Source: CAKSST01 sp045535505
GTDB taxonomy: Bacteria; Bacillota; Clostridia; Oscillospirales; Acutalibacteraceae
Assembly: GCA_045535505.1 (NCBI GenBank)
Contig: JAZSLU010000003.1
Span: forward strand, 1-18,185
DNA: 18,185 nucleotides
Direction of reading: 5' to 3'
Shown here piece by piece: positions 1-8,557 of the stretch. Numbering within the stretch: the stretch's first letter is position 1; every line of letters begins with the position of its first letter. Below the pieces are notes generated by a model. That model did not search any database. It saw only the letters and a list, made by a program, of their open reading frames with translations, and was not told the origin of the DNA. The position numbers and the translations under genes are program-made.

Positions 1-1
1 G

Positions 2-691
2 GCAACATTCTGTGATTTGCCTTGCGGTGAGTATCAATTTGGTACAGACGGCAAAATGTTGCAGGGGATTGTACAAAAGGCCGACGGATTTTATTACTTT
101 GTTAACGGCGAAATTGACTGGACCAAAGCAAGACTTCTCAAAAAAGGTGATGATTTTTACTTTATCAGCACGACAGGTAAATGTATAACAGGTGCATACT
201 ATGCTTGGGCAACTTTCTGTGATTTGCCTTGCGGTAATTATGAGTTTGGTGCCAACGGCAAAATGTTGCATGGTTTTGTTGAAAAAACAGACGGAATTTA
301 CGTATATGTAAACGGAAAACCCGGTAGCGCAAATCCCGGCCTTGCTAAAATTGGTGATTATTATTACTTTATTAATATCGCAGGTAAATGTGTGACCGGT
401 ACATATTACGTATGGGCAACAAATTGCGATTTACCCATTGGTACCTACGAATTTGATGAGCAGGGCAGAATGCTTAACGGTTTTGTGAACAAGGCTGATG
501 GTATTTATTACTATGTTAACGGTAAAATCGGTAATGTTGGCGTTAACTACATTGATGGATATTATTATTTCTTGAGTTCAAAGGGTAAGCTTGTAGCCAA
601 CCAGACTTTCTGGGTTTGGGAAACGAATGGCTTGATTTTGGAAGCAAATTATATATTCAATGAGTTTGGACAGATTGTAAAATTGGCTTAA
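2..691 (+). CDS. 3' end of a secreted-type protein with aromatic 69-residue repeats (partial)
   Basis: The reading frame is open at the window edge, so this is the C-terminal part of a longer protein; the TTG at 17 is not a credible start. It consists of tandem repeats of 69 residues. The motif Ala-Thr-x-x-Cys-Asp-Leu-Pro recurs at bases 2, 209 and 416 (exactly 207 bp apart), and a shortened last unit starts at 620. Each unit carries a YEFGxxGKML element, an aromatic hairpin of the GxYYYVNG type and a FYFIxxxGKC element. Repeats rich in Tyr, Trp and Gly are typical of cell-wall- or glucan-binding modules of Gram-positive surface proteins, so surface attachment is an inference. Downstream lie a flippase and a Stealth transferase, which fits an envelope locus. 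Catalytic domains, if any, lie upstream of the window. Confidence 0.75.
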   Translation, partial: ATFCDLPCGEYQFGTDGKMLQGIVQKADGFYYFVNGEIDWTKARLLKKGDDFYFISTTGKCITGAYYAWATFCDLPCGNYEFGANGKMLHGFVEKTDGIYVYVNGKPGSANPGLAKIGDYYYFINIAGKCVTGTYYVWATNCDLPIGTYEFDEQGRMLNGFVNKADGIYYYVNGKIGNVGVNYIDGYYYFLSSKGKLVANQTFWVWETNGLILEANYIFNEFGQIVKLA

Positions 692-697
692 AAGAGA

Positions 698-729
698 ATC
701 ACAGAGCCTCATTTTTGAGGCTCTGTGAT
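698..729 (+). terminator. Hairpin terminator after the repeat protein
   Basis: A perfect 14-bp inverted repeat (arms 698-711 and 716-729, loop TTTT) starts 7 bases after the stop codon. There is no long T run after it, so termination may be partial. Confidence 0.6.
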
Positions 730-737
730 AAAGCATT

Positions 738-766
738 TTATGATGACGTCTCTTAATCGTTATAAT
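738..766 (+). promoter_or_regulatory. Possible promoter of the flippase-Stealth pair
   Basis: A perfect TATAAT lies at 761-766, with a weak -35 (TTATGA, 738-743) 17 bp upstream. It sits between the upstream terminator and the flippase gene. The -35 is poor, so this is tentative. Confidence 0.3.
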
Positions 767-834
767 AATAAAAATGATAGTATATGTTATGTAATATGAT
801 TTTTGTTATTGTGATTTTTGTAAAGGAATAAGAT

Positions 835-2130
835 ATGCTAATTAAAAACAGAGTTGTTAGTAACGCAAAGTGGATTATTGCTTGTAAAATTATACAATCA
901 CTATTACAGTTTGTTATCGGTATGTTGTGCGCAAGATATTTGGGTCCAAAAGATTACGGAATTATCAATTATGCGGCGGCTATTATCGGAATTGTTACTC
1001 CTATTGCACAGCTTGGGTTAACTTCTACGCTTGTTCAGGAATTTATAGATAATCCCGAGCATGAGGGTAAAACTTTAGGAACAGCATTAGTTATGGATTT
1101 GGCTTCGAGTACGGTTTGTCTTGGCATGGTAAGCTTATTTGTTTGGGTTGCAAACTATGGCGAAGCTAAAACCATAGTGGTTTGCGTTTTGTATAGCATT
1201 TCTTTAATGTTTAAAGCCTTAGAGCTACTGCAGTATTGGTTTCAATATAAGCTTTTGTCAAAATTTCCATCTGTTGTAATGGTTATTTCTTACCTTATTG
1301 TTTCAATTTATAGAATATTTTTGCTTATAACGGCAAGAAGCATATATTGGTTTGCTCTTGTGCATGCGTTAGACTTTGCAATTATCGGTATTTCTTTGTT
1401 GTTTTTGTTTTACAAAAAAAGTGAGCAAAAGCTTTCTTTTTCGTTTGAACTTGTGAAACGGTTATTTAACAAAAGTAAGTTTTATATTTTGTCGTCAATG
1501 ATGGTTACGATTTTTCAATATATCGACCAAATTATGTTAAAAAACATAATCGGTGACGAAGAAAACGGATATTATACGGCGGCAATAACCAGCGCATCGG
1601 TATTGCAGTTTGCGTACGTTGCAATAGTAGATTCGATGCGCCCGGTAATTCTTGAAGCAAAGAAAAACAACTCGCCTAATTATGAAATGAATATTTCAAG
1701 GCTATATTGTATCACTATATATATGGCTTTAATTCAAGGTATCGGCTTTACACTTTTTGCAAAATTGATTGTTTGGATTTTGTATGGCGCAGAATATATG
1801 GTTGCAGTAAAGGTTTTGCAGACACTGGTATGGTATTTGGCCTTTTCTTATATGGGTGTGGTCAGAAACATTTGGATACTTGCAGAAGGCAAATATAAAA
1901 TGTTGTGGAAGATCAACCTTGCGGGCGCAGTATTAAATGTTGCAATAAACGCTTTGCTCATACCGAAATTTGGGGCTGTTGGGGCAGCGTTGGCATCGCT
2001 TTTAACACAGATTTTTACAAACTTTATTTTAGGCTTTATTATAAAACCGTTAAGAGAAAACAACAAACTTATATTAAAAGGATTAAACCCCAAGTTGCTT
2101 TTGTGTTTGTTAAATAAAAACAGAGCATAA
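835..2130 (+). CDS. Wzx-like polysaccharide flippase (MATE/MVF-type membrane protein)
   Basis: The 431-residue protein is almost entirely hydrophobic, with about 12-14 predicted membrane helices. The N-terminal segment (KWIIACKIIQSLLQFVIG, then ARYLGPKDYGIINYA near residues 35-50) is typical of RfbX/Wzx O-unit and teichoic acid flippases. These move lipid-linked oligosaccharides across the cytoplasmic membrane. The length matches the family (about 400-500 residues). The ATG at 835 follows AAAGGA at 822-827. The Stealth-family transferase starts 24 bp downstream and is probably co-transcribed, so both likely act on one surface glycan. The substrate cannot be told from sequence. Another member of the polysaccharide-transporter superfamily is possible, but the glycan context favours Wzx. 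Confidence 0.88.
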   Translation: MLIKNRVVSNAKWIIACKIIQSLLQFVIGMLCARYLGPKDYGIINYAAAIIGIVTPIAQLGLTSTLVQEFIDNPEHEGKTLGTALVMDLASSTVCLGMVSLFVWVANYGEAKTIVVCVLYSISLMFKALELLQYWFQYKLLSKFPSVVMVISYLIVSIYRIFLLITARSIYWFALVHALDFAIIGISLLFLFYKKSEQKLSFSFELVKRLFNKSKFYILSSMMVTIFQYIDQIMLKNIIGDEENGYYTAAITSASVLQFAYVAIVDSMRPVILEAKKNNSPNYEMNISRLYCITIYMALIQGIGFTLFAKLIVWILYGAEYMVAVKVLQTLVWYLAFSYMGVVRNIWILAEGKYKMLWKINLAGAVLNVAINALLIPKFGAVGAALASLLTQIFTNFILGFIIKPLRENNKLILKGLNPKLLLCLLNKNRA

Positions 2131-2154
2131 TTTTTCGTTATTAAGGGTGAAACA

Positions 2155-3150
2155 ATGGAAAACATAAAAATTGACTTTGTCGTACCATGGGTTGACGGCG
2201 CTGATGAAAAGTGGCGTCAAAAAAAGGCTTTACATACTGGGTGCGAAGAACGAATTGGCAATACAGATGTGCGGTATCGAGACTGGGATAGTTTAAAATA
2301 TTGGTTTCGAGGTGTTGAAAAGTTTGCCCCTTGGGTTAATAATGTGTATTTTATTACTGACGACCAAATACCCGAGTGGCTAAATCTTGAGAATGAAAAA
2401 CTAAAATGGGTGAAGCATACGGATTTTATTCCGGCGGAGTATTTACCGACATTTACTGCACATACTATTGAATGGAATTTAAACAATATTGATGGTTTAT
2501 CAGAACATTTTGTGTATTTTAATGATGATGTATTTTTAATTGATAATACTAGGCCGGAAGACTTTTTTAAAAATGGATTGCCTTGTGATATGCCTCGACT
2601 TGGTGTTTTATATCCAATAGGCTTTTTTAATCGCATATTGTTTAATAACATTGAGTTGCTCAACAAGCATTTTTCACTAAAAACAAGTGTGAAAAATAAT
2701 AAGTTTAAATGGATTAAAGGTCAGTCGCCTGTGCAACTTATAAAATTGTTGTTTTATTTTAGAAGAAGTCTAATACCAAACAGCGTTAGTTGGCATATTC
2801 ATACAAATTTTAATAAAAAGACTTTTGATATGTTGTGGCAAAAAGAATATGAATTAATTAATGCCACTTGTAAAAATAAATTAAGAACAAAAGAAGATAT
2901 TACGTCTTACTGTGTGCGTGATTGGCAGTTGTTTTCGGGCGAGTTTTATCCTAAAAGACCAATAGGTAAGGCTTTTGAAACGGCATCGCTTGAGTACAAT
3001 AGCGAAGCGATTAAGTATGTAAAAAAACAAAAAGGTAAAGTTGTTTGCCTTAACGATACAGAAGACGAAAGTAACTTTGAAGAACACAAAAAAATGATAA
3101 TAGATGCTTTTGAAAGTATATTGCCCCAAAAATCTTCATTTGAGTTGTAA
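2155..3150 (+). CDS. Stealth-family sugar-phosphate transferase (capsular polysaccharide)
   Basis: The 331-residue soluble protein carries the conserved regions of the Stealth family, which transfers hexose-1-phosphate from a nucleotide sugar to a glycan acceptor. Visible are CR1 (FVVPWVDGADEKW, residues 8-20), CR2 (RYRDWDSLKYWFRGVEKFAPW, 40-60, then VYFITDD), the acidic YFNDDVF motif (121-127), a later SWHIHTNFNKKTF block near 212-224, and CVRDWQLFSGEFYPKRP near 253-269. Known members include capsule enzymes such as SacB of Neisseria and relatives of GlcNAc-1-phosphotransferase. The ATG at 2155 has GGGTGA as a modest ribosome site. With the flippase it probably builds or modifies a phosphodiester-linked surface polymer. 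The donor sugar is not predictable. Confidence 0.88.
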   Translation: MENIKIDFVVPWVDGADEKWRQKKALHTGCEERIGNTDVRYRDWDSLKYWFRGVEKFAPWVNNVYFITDDQIPEWLNLENEKLKWVKHTDFIPAEYLPTFTAHTIEWNLNNIDGLSEHFVYFNDDVFLIDNTRPEDFFKNGLPCDMPRLGVLYPIGFFNRILFNNIELLNKHFSLKTSVKNNKFKWIKGQSPVQLIKLLFYFRRSLIPNSVSWHIHTNFNKKTFDMLWQKEYELINATCKNKLRTKEDITSYCVRDWQLFSGEFYPKRPIGKAFETASLEYNSEAIKYVKKQKGKVVCLNDTEDESNFEEHKKMIIDAFESILPQKSSFEL

Positions 3151-3151
3151 C

Positions 3152-3188
3152 AAAAACCCGAGAGTTCAAAAAGAACTCTCGGGTTTTT
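3152..3188. terminator. Bidirectional terminator between converging operons
   Basis: Arms 3152-3167 and 3173-3188 form a perfect 16-bp stem with an AAAAA loop. It has an A run on one side and a T run on the other, so it works for both the Stealth gene (stop at 3150) and the minus-strand permease gene (stop at 3192). Confidence 0.92.
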
Positions 3189-3191
3189 CGT

Positions 3192-5279
3192 TTAATCGTT
3201 TATCGGTATAAAGAAGGTCATATCAGCATCGTCGGGGACTTTGAAAATTCCTTCAATGCGATGATATTCTCCGTTAATTTCGGAGTAGTAATGCACGGTT
3301 GCAATACGTGAATTGGCATCAGGTTGTTGAGAAAGTGCTGGGGTTATTACGTCAATAAATTTCTGTGATACAGCTTTGTTGTTTAGGCTGTAGCCCTCAG
3401 GTGATGTTTTTGTTTTGCCGTTGTAAAGCTCAACGTAAACGTCTTTGCCCGTATTTTCTTGGCTGTTTATACCGTCTATAATTTTTTGTTGAATGTTATT
3501 TGCTTTTTGATAATCAAAAAGTTTGGCCATAAGCAGTTGATACGTTTTTGTCATACGGCTGTCAATGGGCAAATTCACATAATAGGCTTTACCTTTTATG
3601 TTGATACTAATATAAATTTCGCCGATTGAATTGTAATATTTCACATCGTCTTCGGAGATTGTCACACAGTTGTCGTAAGGGTTACAAGCTATATAATACC
3701 ATTCATAAAATGAAAGTGATTTAATATCGTTTTTGTAGGTTTCAATAATTTTTTCGCGTTCTTGCTCGGTTAGTTCAATAGCTTCACTGCTATATAAACT
3801 TAAATCTTTATGAATGGCATTTTTAAAGATATTATCAATGTTGTAAATATTTTTAATCTGATTGTTTTTGTCCATCAGACCGTTGAATTTTACAAAATCT
3901 TCTTCGGTCATAAAGACCTCACGGTATTTATAACGGTTGCCTTCTTTGAAACCAACGGTGAAATTTTGACTGTGTTTTTCATATATAGAGCCGTCTTCGT
4001 AGGCTTTGCGTGTTTTGGCATAAGCCTCGCATAATAATGTTTCAAGCTCATGGTCGGTTATGTCGGCCATACTCATCATTTTATCAAAATAATTTTCTGT
4101 ATTACCGCCATCGGCATCAGAAATGCGTACGGCGCTCACGTTTTGCGGGGTAGGGGTATAGTTATATTCGGCTTTGTAAGTTTGGTTAATCGCAATTATC
4201 ATAACTATATTGGCAACTGCTAAAATGGGGAGAGCTCGTAGTGAAGTGAGCATATTTTTTGCTTTTTTGGTTGTAATAAGTTCGTATAAAACATATACAA
4301 CAGTTGCAATAACGTAAAGAACAAAGCATAAGAAAACGCGCTCAGAGTCCACGACAGCGTATTCTTTTTGGCACTCGGTTATCAGGTATATAGGAACAAG
4401 GCACACAATAAATGCAACGATGATGCGTATAGCAGCCTGAAGATATTTGTTTACTGAGCTGTAAGAGGCTGTTTCACTTTTGCGGCGTTTAAAAAGCACA
4501 AGACCGATTGCGATATAAACAACACCTAACAAGGCGGTGTAGCCTATGGATGTGTAGTTTGAAAGCAACTCTAAAATTGAAACCTCGCCAAAAAACAAAG
4601 AGAAAATTAAGCCAAAAATAAGATTTAGTGATAAGGATGTAAAACCTTGATGGGGTAGCTCGTAAAACAAAGTTCCGTTAGAAATAAGAGTGCTGAAATA
4701 GAGCATAATTGTTCGGGGTAAAAATAGCAGAATTGCTGATGTAATAAGCGTATTGAGCATAGTGCCCGTAATGCTCGAAGCAATAGCCAACACACCGGCT
4801 ATCAGTAATGATGTTGCTATTGAACTTAACGCAGTGCCGATAACAGATGCAAAGTTTATTGCAAACGAGGGGTTGAGCATAAAAAGCGTTATTGAAGTTA
4901 CCGTCGAGAGCACTACTGCTGCAACTGCCCAAGTGAGTGTAGTTGCAACAAAGGTAATATATAGGCATTCACGCTTAAAGGGGGTTGAATGCCAAAAGTC
5001 TGATGTTGAACGGCTGTTTTGAAAATTAAACAGTGTTAGCATTATGAGAGAAACAAGCAATACAGGCACTAGCAGAATGCATGGGTTCATCTCAAGCGCA
5101 TTTAAAGTTTCTACCAAACGTCCGATAGTTTGCGTATTATAGTCGGTGTATGATATTAAATAACCAAAGTAAATTATTGCCGACTGTATGCACAATAGTA
5201 CTGTGAAAATCCCGCCCAGCAGAGCAGTACGGCGCAAAGAGTCGAGATATAATGATGGATTAAATATTTTGCGTTTCAT
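3192..5279 (-). CDS. ABC transporter permease with large extracytoplasmic C-terminal domain
   Basis: The 695-residue protein is the membrane partner of the ATPase encoded just upstream. Residues ~18-365 contain about ten hydrophobic segments in an ABC-2-like arrangement, beginning after MKRKIFNPSLYLDSLRR. From about residue 370 (after MIIAINQTYKAEYNY) to the end the protein is hydrophilic and probably outside the membrane. This layout is typical of permeases in Firmicute GntR-ATPase-permease operons; the C-terminal part may belong to the DUF6449 type, though that is from memory. The ATG at 5279 directly follows the ATPase stop (TAA-ATG) and has GGAGGA at 5287-5292. Transported substrate is unknown; YtrA-type operons respond to cell-wall antibiotics in Bacillus, so envelope stress is a reasonable guess. 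Confidence 0.82.
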   Translation of the reverse strand: MKRKIFNPSLYLDSLRRTALLGGIFTVLLCIQSAIIYFGYLISYTDYNTQTIGRLVETLNALEMNPCILLVPVLLVSLIMLTLFNFQNSRSTSDFWHSTPFKRECLYITFVATTLTWAVAAVVLSTVTSITLFMLNPSFAINFASVIGTALSSIATSLLIAGVLAIASSITGTMLNTLITSAILLFLPRTIMLYFSTLISNGTLFYELPHQGFTSLSLNLIFGLIFSLFFGEVSILELLSNYTSIGYTALLGVVYIAIGLVLFKRRKSETASYSSVNKYLQAAIRIIVAFIVCLVPIYLITECQKEYAVVDSERVFLCFVLYVIATVVYVLYELITTKKAKNMLTSLRALPILAVANIVMIIAINQTYKAEYNYTPTPQNVSAVRISDADGGNTENYFDKMMSMADITDHELETLLCEAYAKTRKAYEDGSIYEKHSQNFTVGFKEGNRYKYREVFMTEEDFVKFNGLMDKNNQIKNIYNIDNIFKNAIHKDLSLYSSEAIELTEQEREKIIETYKNDIKSLSFYEWYYIACNPYDNCVTISEDDVKYYNSIGEIYISINIKGKAYYVNLPIDSRMTKTYQLLMAKLFDYQKANNIQQKIIDGINSQENTGKDVYVELYNGKTKTSPEGYSLNNKAVSQKFIDVITPALSQQPDANSRIATVHYYSEINGEYHRIEGIFKVPDDADMTFFIPIND

Positions 5280-6185
5280 TTATTTATCCTCCAATACATC
5301 GTTAAATTTATAGCCTAATGCTTCCATTTCGTAGGTAAAAACCTCTTCTAAAGAAAGGGGCAGAATGTCCAGCAAAACAGGGAAGGTGGCGGCGAGTTTT
5401 TCTTTTACTTGGTTGCGGTCACCTTTGACAATAAGGTTTGCTACGCTGCCTTTTTTAACAAACGAAAGTATGTTTATACCCTCAAAACGAGATTTATCGA
5501 ATTCGTCTTTAAATGCGACTTGCACCTTTAAAAGTGAGGTTTTAAGGTTTTGAACGTCGCTTTCGAGAACTAAACCGCCTTTGTGTAAAAGGGCAAGTTG
5601 GTCGCAGGTGTCTTCAAGCTCACGCAAGGAGTGAGAGGTTATAACTGCGGTTGCCTTGCGGTCATTAACGTCTTCGCATATTATTTTTTTAACAAGGGTT
5701 CTCATTATAGGGTCAAGACCGTCAAAGGTTTCGTCAAAGAAGATATATTGCGGTTTTGCTGAGAGTGATAATATGGTTGCCGCCTGCCTACGCATACCTT
5801 TTGAGAAGGTTGCAACGTTCTTTTTTGGGTCGAGCCCAAAGGCTGACGTAAGTTCTTTATATCTTGTCATATCAAAGTTGGGATAAACAGTTTTATAGAG
5901 CGCTGCCATTCGGTTCATACTTGCGCCATGCAAAAAGTAAAGTTCGTCGGGCACTAAGATAATTTGTTTTTTTGCATCGGTGTTTTCGTAAATTGGGTTG
6001 CCGTCAAGAGTGACGGTGCCGCTGTCTGCACGGTAAACACCGCTGACAACACGTAAAAATGTTGATTTACCTGCGCCGTTTGAGCCAACCATACCATAAA
6101 TGCAACCATCGGGGATGTTGCAGCAAAGGTTATCAATAGCAACGAAGCGGTCAAATTTTTTTGTTAGATTTTTTACTTCAATCAT
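5280..6185 (-). CDS. ABC transporter ATP-binding protein (YtrB-like)
   Basis: The 301-residue nucleotide-binding domain shows Walker A GSNGAGKST (residues 34-42), a divergent signature FSKGMRRQ (127-134), Walker B YIFFDE (147-152) followed by the D-loop GLDP, and the H-loop His185 (VITSHS). The usual Q-loop glutamine is replaced by a VPDELYF segment near residues 78-84, a feature I associate with this subfamily. A C-terminal extension of about 80 residues follows. The start codon overlaps the GntR stop (TAATG at 6183-6187), and the permease begins immediately after its stop, so translation is coupled. It should energise the permease for export or signalling. Confidence in the class is high; the substrate is unknown. 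Confidence 0.93.
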   Translation of the reverse strand: MIEVKNLTKKFDRFVAIDNLCCNIPDGCIYGMVGSNGAGKSTFLRVVSGVYRADSGTVTLDGNPIYENTDAKKQIILVPDELYFLHGASMNRMAALYKTVYPNFDMTRYKELTSAFGLDPKKNVATFSKGMRRQAATILSLSAKPQYIFFDETFDGLDPIMRTLVKKIICEDVNDRKATAVITSHSLRELEDTCDQLALLHKGGLVLESDVQNLKTSLLKVQVAFKDEFDKSRFEGINILSFVKKGSVANLIVKGDRNQVKEKLAATFPVLLDILPLSLEEVFTYEMEALGYKFNDVLEDK

Positions 6186-6562
6186 TAAGATTCGCTCCTC
6201 TCGTCGAAGACTTTGTCAAAAATTTGCATAATTTCGGTTTTGCTTATGCCTGCAAGTTTGAGCTCGCTAAGCATATTCTCAAGCTCGCCGAATTGCTTTC
6301 TTCGGTACTTGCCAAGCAGATTTACTGCGTTTTCGGCAACGAAGCAACCCTTACCGGGTACCGAAAAAATAATTTTTCTTGAGTCAAGATCGGAGTAGGC
6401 CTTTTGAATTGTGTTTGGGTTGACCGAAAGTGAAACCGACAACGCACGCACTGATGGCAATCGGTCGCCGCTTTTTATGATGCCTGTTAGTATATAACGC
6501 TCAATCTGATCGATAAGCTGTTCATACACGGGCATACGTGACATATGGTCTATGGTGAACAT
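6185..6562 (-). CDS. GntR-family repressor, YtrA subfamily
   Basis: The 125-residue regulator has an N-terminal winged helix-turn-helix (PVYEQLIDQIERYILTG, GDRLPSVRALS, then VNPNTIQKAY at residues ~48-56). It has only a short C-terminal tail and no FadR- or HutC-type effector domain, which is the hallmark of the YtrA subfamily. I place the start at the ATG at 6562 because AAAGGAG lies 8 bases upstream (6571-6577); the longer frame starting at 6619 would begin upstream of the likely transcription start. It is first in an operon with its ABC transporter and should repress it by binding the inverted repeat at 6582-6606. The effector is unknown. Confidence 0.93.
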   Translation of the reverse strand: MFTIDHMSRMPVYEQLIDQIERYILTGIIKSGDRLPSVRALSVSLSVNPNTIQKAYSDLDSRKIIFSVPGKGCFVAENAVNLLGKYRRKQFGELENMLSELKLAGISKTEIMQIFDKVFDERSES

Positions 6563-6581
6563 CAATTCAACTCCTTTCACA

Positions 6582-6606
6582 ACTGTATTAGTACGAGTAG
6601 TACACT
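6582..6606 (-). promoter_or_regulatory. YtrA-type operator
   Basis: An inverted repeat ACTGTA-N13-TACACT lies just downstream of the -10 box of the GntR operon. The site reported from comparative work for B. subtilis YtrA is AGTGTA-N13-TACACT, as I recall it; this copy differs by one base. Inside the 13-bp spacer a second small repeat GTAC-GAGTA-GTAC (6591-6603) is present. Its position over the transcription start fits autorepression. Confidence 0.75.
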
Positions 6607-6609
6607 TGC

Positions 6610-6638
6610 AATATAACACGTAAATTTGCTTTTGTCAA
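6610..6638 (-). promoter_or_regulatory. Promoter of the GntR-ABC operon
   Basis: On the minus strand a perfect TTGACA (6638-6633) is separated by 17 bp from TATATT (6615-6610). Transcription should start near 6603, inside the operator. Confidence 0.85.
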
Positions 6639-6671
6639 TAACAAAATGTAAAAAATATACAGTTTTTTTGG

Positions 6672-6700
6672 TTTACTTGTAGTATGCTTTGTGATATACT
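6672..6700 (+). promoter_or_regulatory. Promoter of the ZIP transporter gene
   Basis: TTTACT (6672-6677), a 17-bp spacer and TATACT (6695-6700) precede the ZIP gene. It is back to back with the GntR operon promoter. I see no clear metal-regulator box. Confidence 0.65.
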
Positions 6701-6733
6701 TTTTTTATTAATATATAAAAGAGGTAAACATTA

Positions 6734-7486
6734 ATGCAAGCAGTTTTACTTACTTCTGTTGGTGTGGGCGGTGCAACCATTATCGGTGCGCTGATTGGCT
6801 TTATTTTCAAAAAAATATCACAAAAATTTTCTGCCATTGTTTTATCATTTGCGGCAGGCGTTATGCTTGCGGCGGCAGTGCTTGGTCTTATATTACCATC
6901 AATTGAGTATGGAGGCAAACATGGTATTATTGTGACAGTTGCAGGTGTTTTTGCGGGTGCGTTTTGCTTAACCCTTATTGATAAACTTGTACCGCACTTG
7001 CACAGGCTTATAGGCGGAGAAAATCAAGAACACGCCAATGTCAAAATTAACAAGATTTTACTTTTTGTTGCGGCGATTGCAATACACAATTTGCCCGAAG
7101 GTATTGCGGCGGGCGTTGGTTTTGGTTCGGGCAATACCTCTCACGCAATTATGATTGCAGGCGGTATTGCTTTACAGAATATACCTGAGGGTATGGTTAT
7201 AATCGGCCCTATGCTTGCGGCGGGAATTAAGCCGTCTAAAACATTTTTGATTGCGGCTTTGACGGGTTTGGTTGAAGTTGTTGGCACATTGATTGGATAT
7301 TTTGCCGTAAGTGTTGCAAACTTTATATTGCCGTTTGCGCTCAGTTTTGCGGGTGGTACAATGTTATATGTTATAAGTGACGAGATGATACCCGAAACGC
7401 ACGCTGATGGATATCAACGTGGTGCTACGTTTACACTGCTTATTGGTTTTTGTCTGATGCTTGTCAGTGATGTCTTATTGGGATAA
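6734..7486 (+). CDS. ZIP-family divalent metal transporter (ZupT-like)
   Basis: The 250-residue membrane protein has about eight hydrophobic segments and the two ZIP metal-site motifs: HNLPEG (residues 118-123, helix 4) and QNIPEG (148-153, helix 5). A short His-containing loop (VPHLHRL, ~87-92) precedes the first. ZIP proteins bring Zn, Fe or Mn into the cytoplasm; the second site has Gln rather than the His of many zinc-specific members, so metal preference is open. Length matches bacterial ZupT/GufA-type proteins. GAGGT at 6721-6725 precedes the ATG. It is a single-gene unit with its own promoter, divergent from the GntR operon. Confidence 0.92.
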   Translation: MQAVLLTSVGVGGATIIGALIGFIFKKISQKFSAIVLSFAAGVMLAAAVLGLILPSIEYGGKHGIIVTVAGVFAGAFCLTLIDKLVPHLHRLIGGENQEHANVKINKILLFVAAIAIHNLPEGIAAGVGFGSGNTSHAIMIAGGIALQNIPEGMVIIGPMLAAGIKPSKTFLIAALTGLVEVVGTLIGYFAVSVANFILPFALSFAGGTMLYVISDEMIPETHADGYQRGATFTLLIGFCLMLVSDVLLG

Positions 7487-7515
7487 TTGACTTATTATTA
7501 CAATTATATTATAAT
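7487..7515 (+). promoter_or_regulatory. Promoter of the SPFH gene
   Basis: TTGACT (7487-7492) and TATAAT (7510-7515), 17 bp apart, begin immediately after the ZIP stop codon. The SPFH gene therefore has its own strong promoter. Confidence 0.85.
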
Positions 7516-7567
7516 TAAATTGTGCATAAAATAACTTATGTAGTTTTATAAGAGGAGATTATAATTT

Positions 7568-8503
7568 ATGTGGATTATTCCTGTAATTGTTATTGTGCTT
7601 TTATTGCTTTGTTTGCGTGTTGTTCCGCAAGCAACAGAGTATGTTGTTGAGCGATTAGGCAAATATAACAAAACCTGGGGAGCGGGTTTGCATTTTTTAA
7701 TTCCTGTCATTGACCGCATTGCAAAGCGTGTTACCCTAAAAGAACAGGTTATGGACTCGCCACCGCAACCCGTTATTACCAAGGATAACGTAACAATGCG
7801 CATTGACACTGTTGTATATTTTAAGGTTTTTGATGCAAATTTGTTTACTTATGGCGCCGTTAATCCTCTGAGTGCGCTTGAAAACCTTGCTGCTACAACG
7901 TTGAGAAACATTGTTGGTGAGCTTGAGCTTGACGACACTTTGACATCACGTGATACCATTAACGGAAAAATGACTGAAATTTTGGACGATGCTACAGATC
8001 AATGGGGCATTAAGGTTAACCGTGTTGAACTTAAAAACATTATTCCTCCCGCAGAAATTCAGAATGCGATGGAAAAGCAGATGAAGGCTGAGCGTGACCG
8101 ACGTGAGACGTTGCTTGAAGCTCAGGGTCACAAGGCTGCTGTTATTACTCGTGCAGAGGGTGACAAGCAGGCTATGATTTTGGCGGCTGAGGGTGAGCGT
8201 GATGCTCGTATTGCTCGTGCGGAAGGTGAAGCAAAGGCAATTTATCTTGCAAAAAAGGCAGAGGCTGATGGTCTTGCAGCTCTTAAAGAAGCGGGTGCAG
8301 ACGGCGCTGTTCTTGAGCTTAAAAAATATGAAGCTTTGGTAGCAATGGCAAACGGAAAGGCATCAAAAATTATTGTGCCCACCGATGCAGTTGAGCTTAC
8401 AAAACAGAATGTTATGTTTTCTGAAACGACAGGTTTAGGAGATGTGACACCCGAGGCTAAAGATGAGCCAAAAGTAAACAAAAAAGACGTTTGTTGTGAT
8501 TAA
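7568..8503 (+). CDS. SPFH/band 7 (stomatin-like) membrane protein
   Basis: The 311-residue protein has one N-terminal membrane helix (residues ~2-19). A band 7 domain follows (EYVVERLGKYNKTWGAGLHF, then PVIDRI, and ITKDNVTMRIDTVVYFKV). After it comes a long Ala/Glu-rich coiled coil made of repeated AEGE units (residues ~195-245). This is the QmcA/YbbK-type stomatin architecture; such proteins form large oligomeric rings in membrane microdomains and often act with FtsH-type proteases. The NfeD partner found beside many stomatin genes is absent here. It ends KDVCCD, with a Cys pair. AGAGGAG (7550-7556) precedes the ATG. It is the last chromosomal gene before the prophage junction. Confidence 0.92.
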   Translation: MWIIPVIVIVLLLLCLRVVPQATEYVVERLGKYNKTWGAGLHFLIPVIDRIAKRVTLKEQVMDSPPQPVITKDNVTMRIDTVVYFKVFDANLFTYGAVNPLSALENLAATTLRNIVGELELDDTLTSRDTINGKMTEILDDATDQWGIKVNRVELKNIIPPAEIQNAMEKQMKAERDRRETLLEAQGHKAAVITRAEGDKQAMILAAEGERDARIARAEGEAKAIYLAKKAEADGLAALKEAGADGAVLELKKYEALVAMANGKASKIIVPTDAVELTKQNVMFSETTGLGDVTPEAKDEPKVNKKDVCCD

Positions 8504-8511
8504 TTAAAAAT

Positions 8512-8557
8512 AAAAAACAACCGCATTTGTTTTTTAACAAATGCGGTTGTTTTTTTC
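8512..8557. terminator. Terminator between the SPFH gene and the tRNA remnant
   Basis: A 16-bp stem (8516-8531 with 8536-8551, TTTT loop) is flanked by A and T runs. It serves the SPFH gene on the plus strand. On the minus strand it lies directly after the tRNA CCA end, so it was probably the tRNA terminator before integration. Confidence 0.9.
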
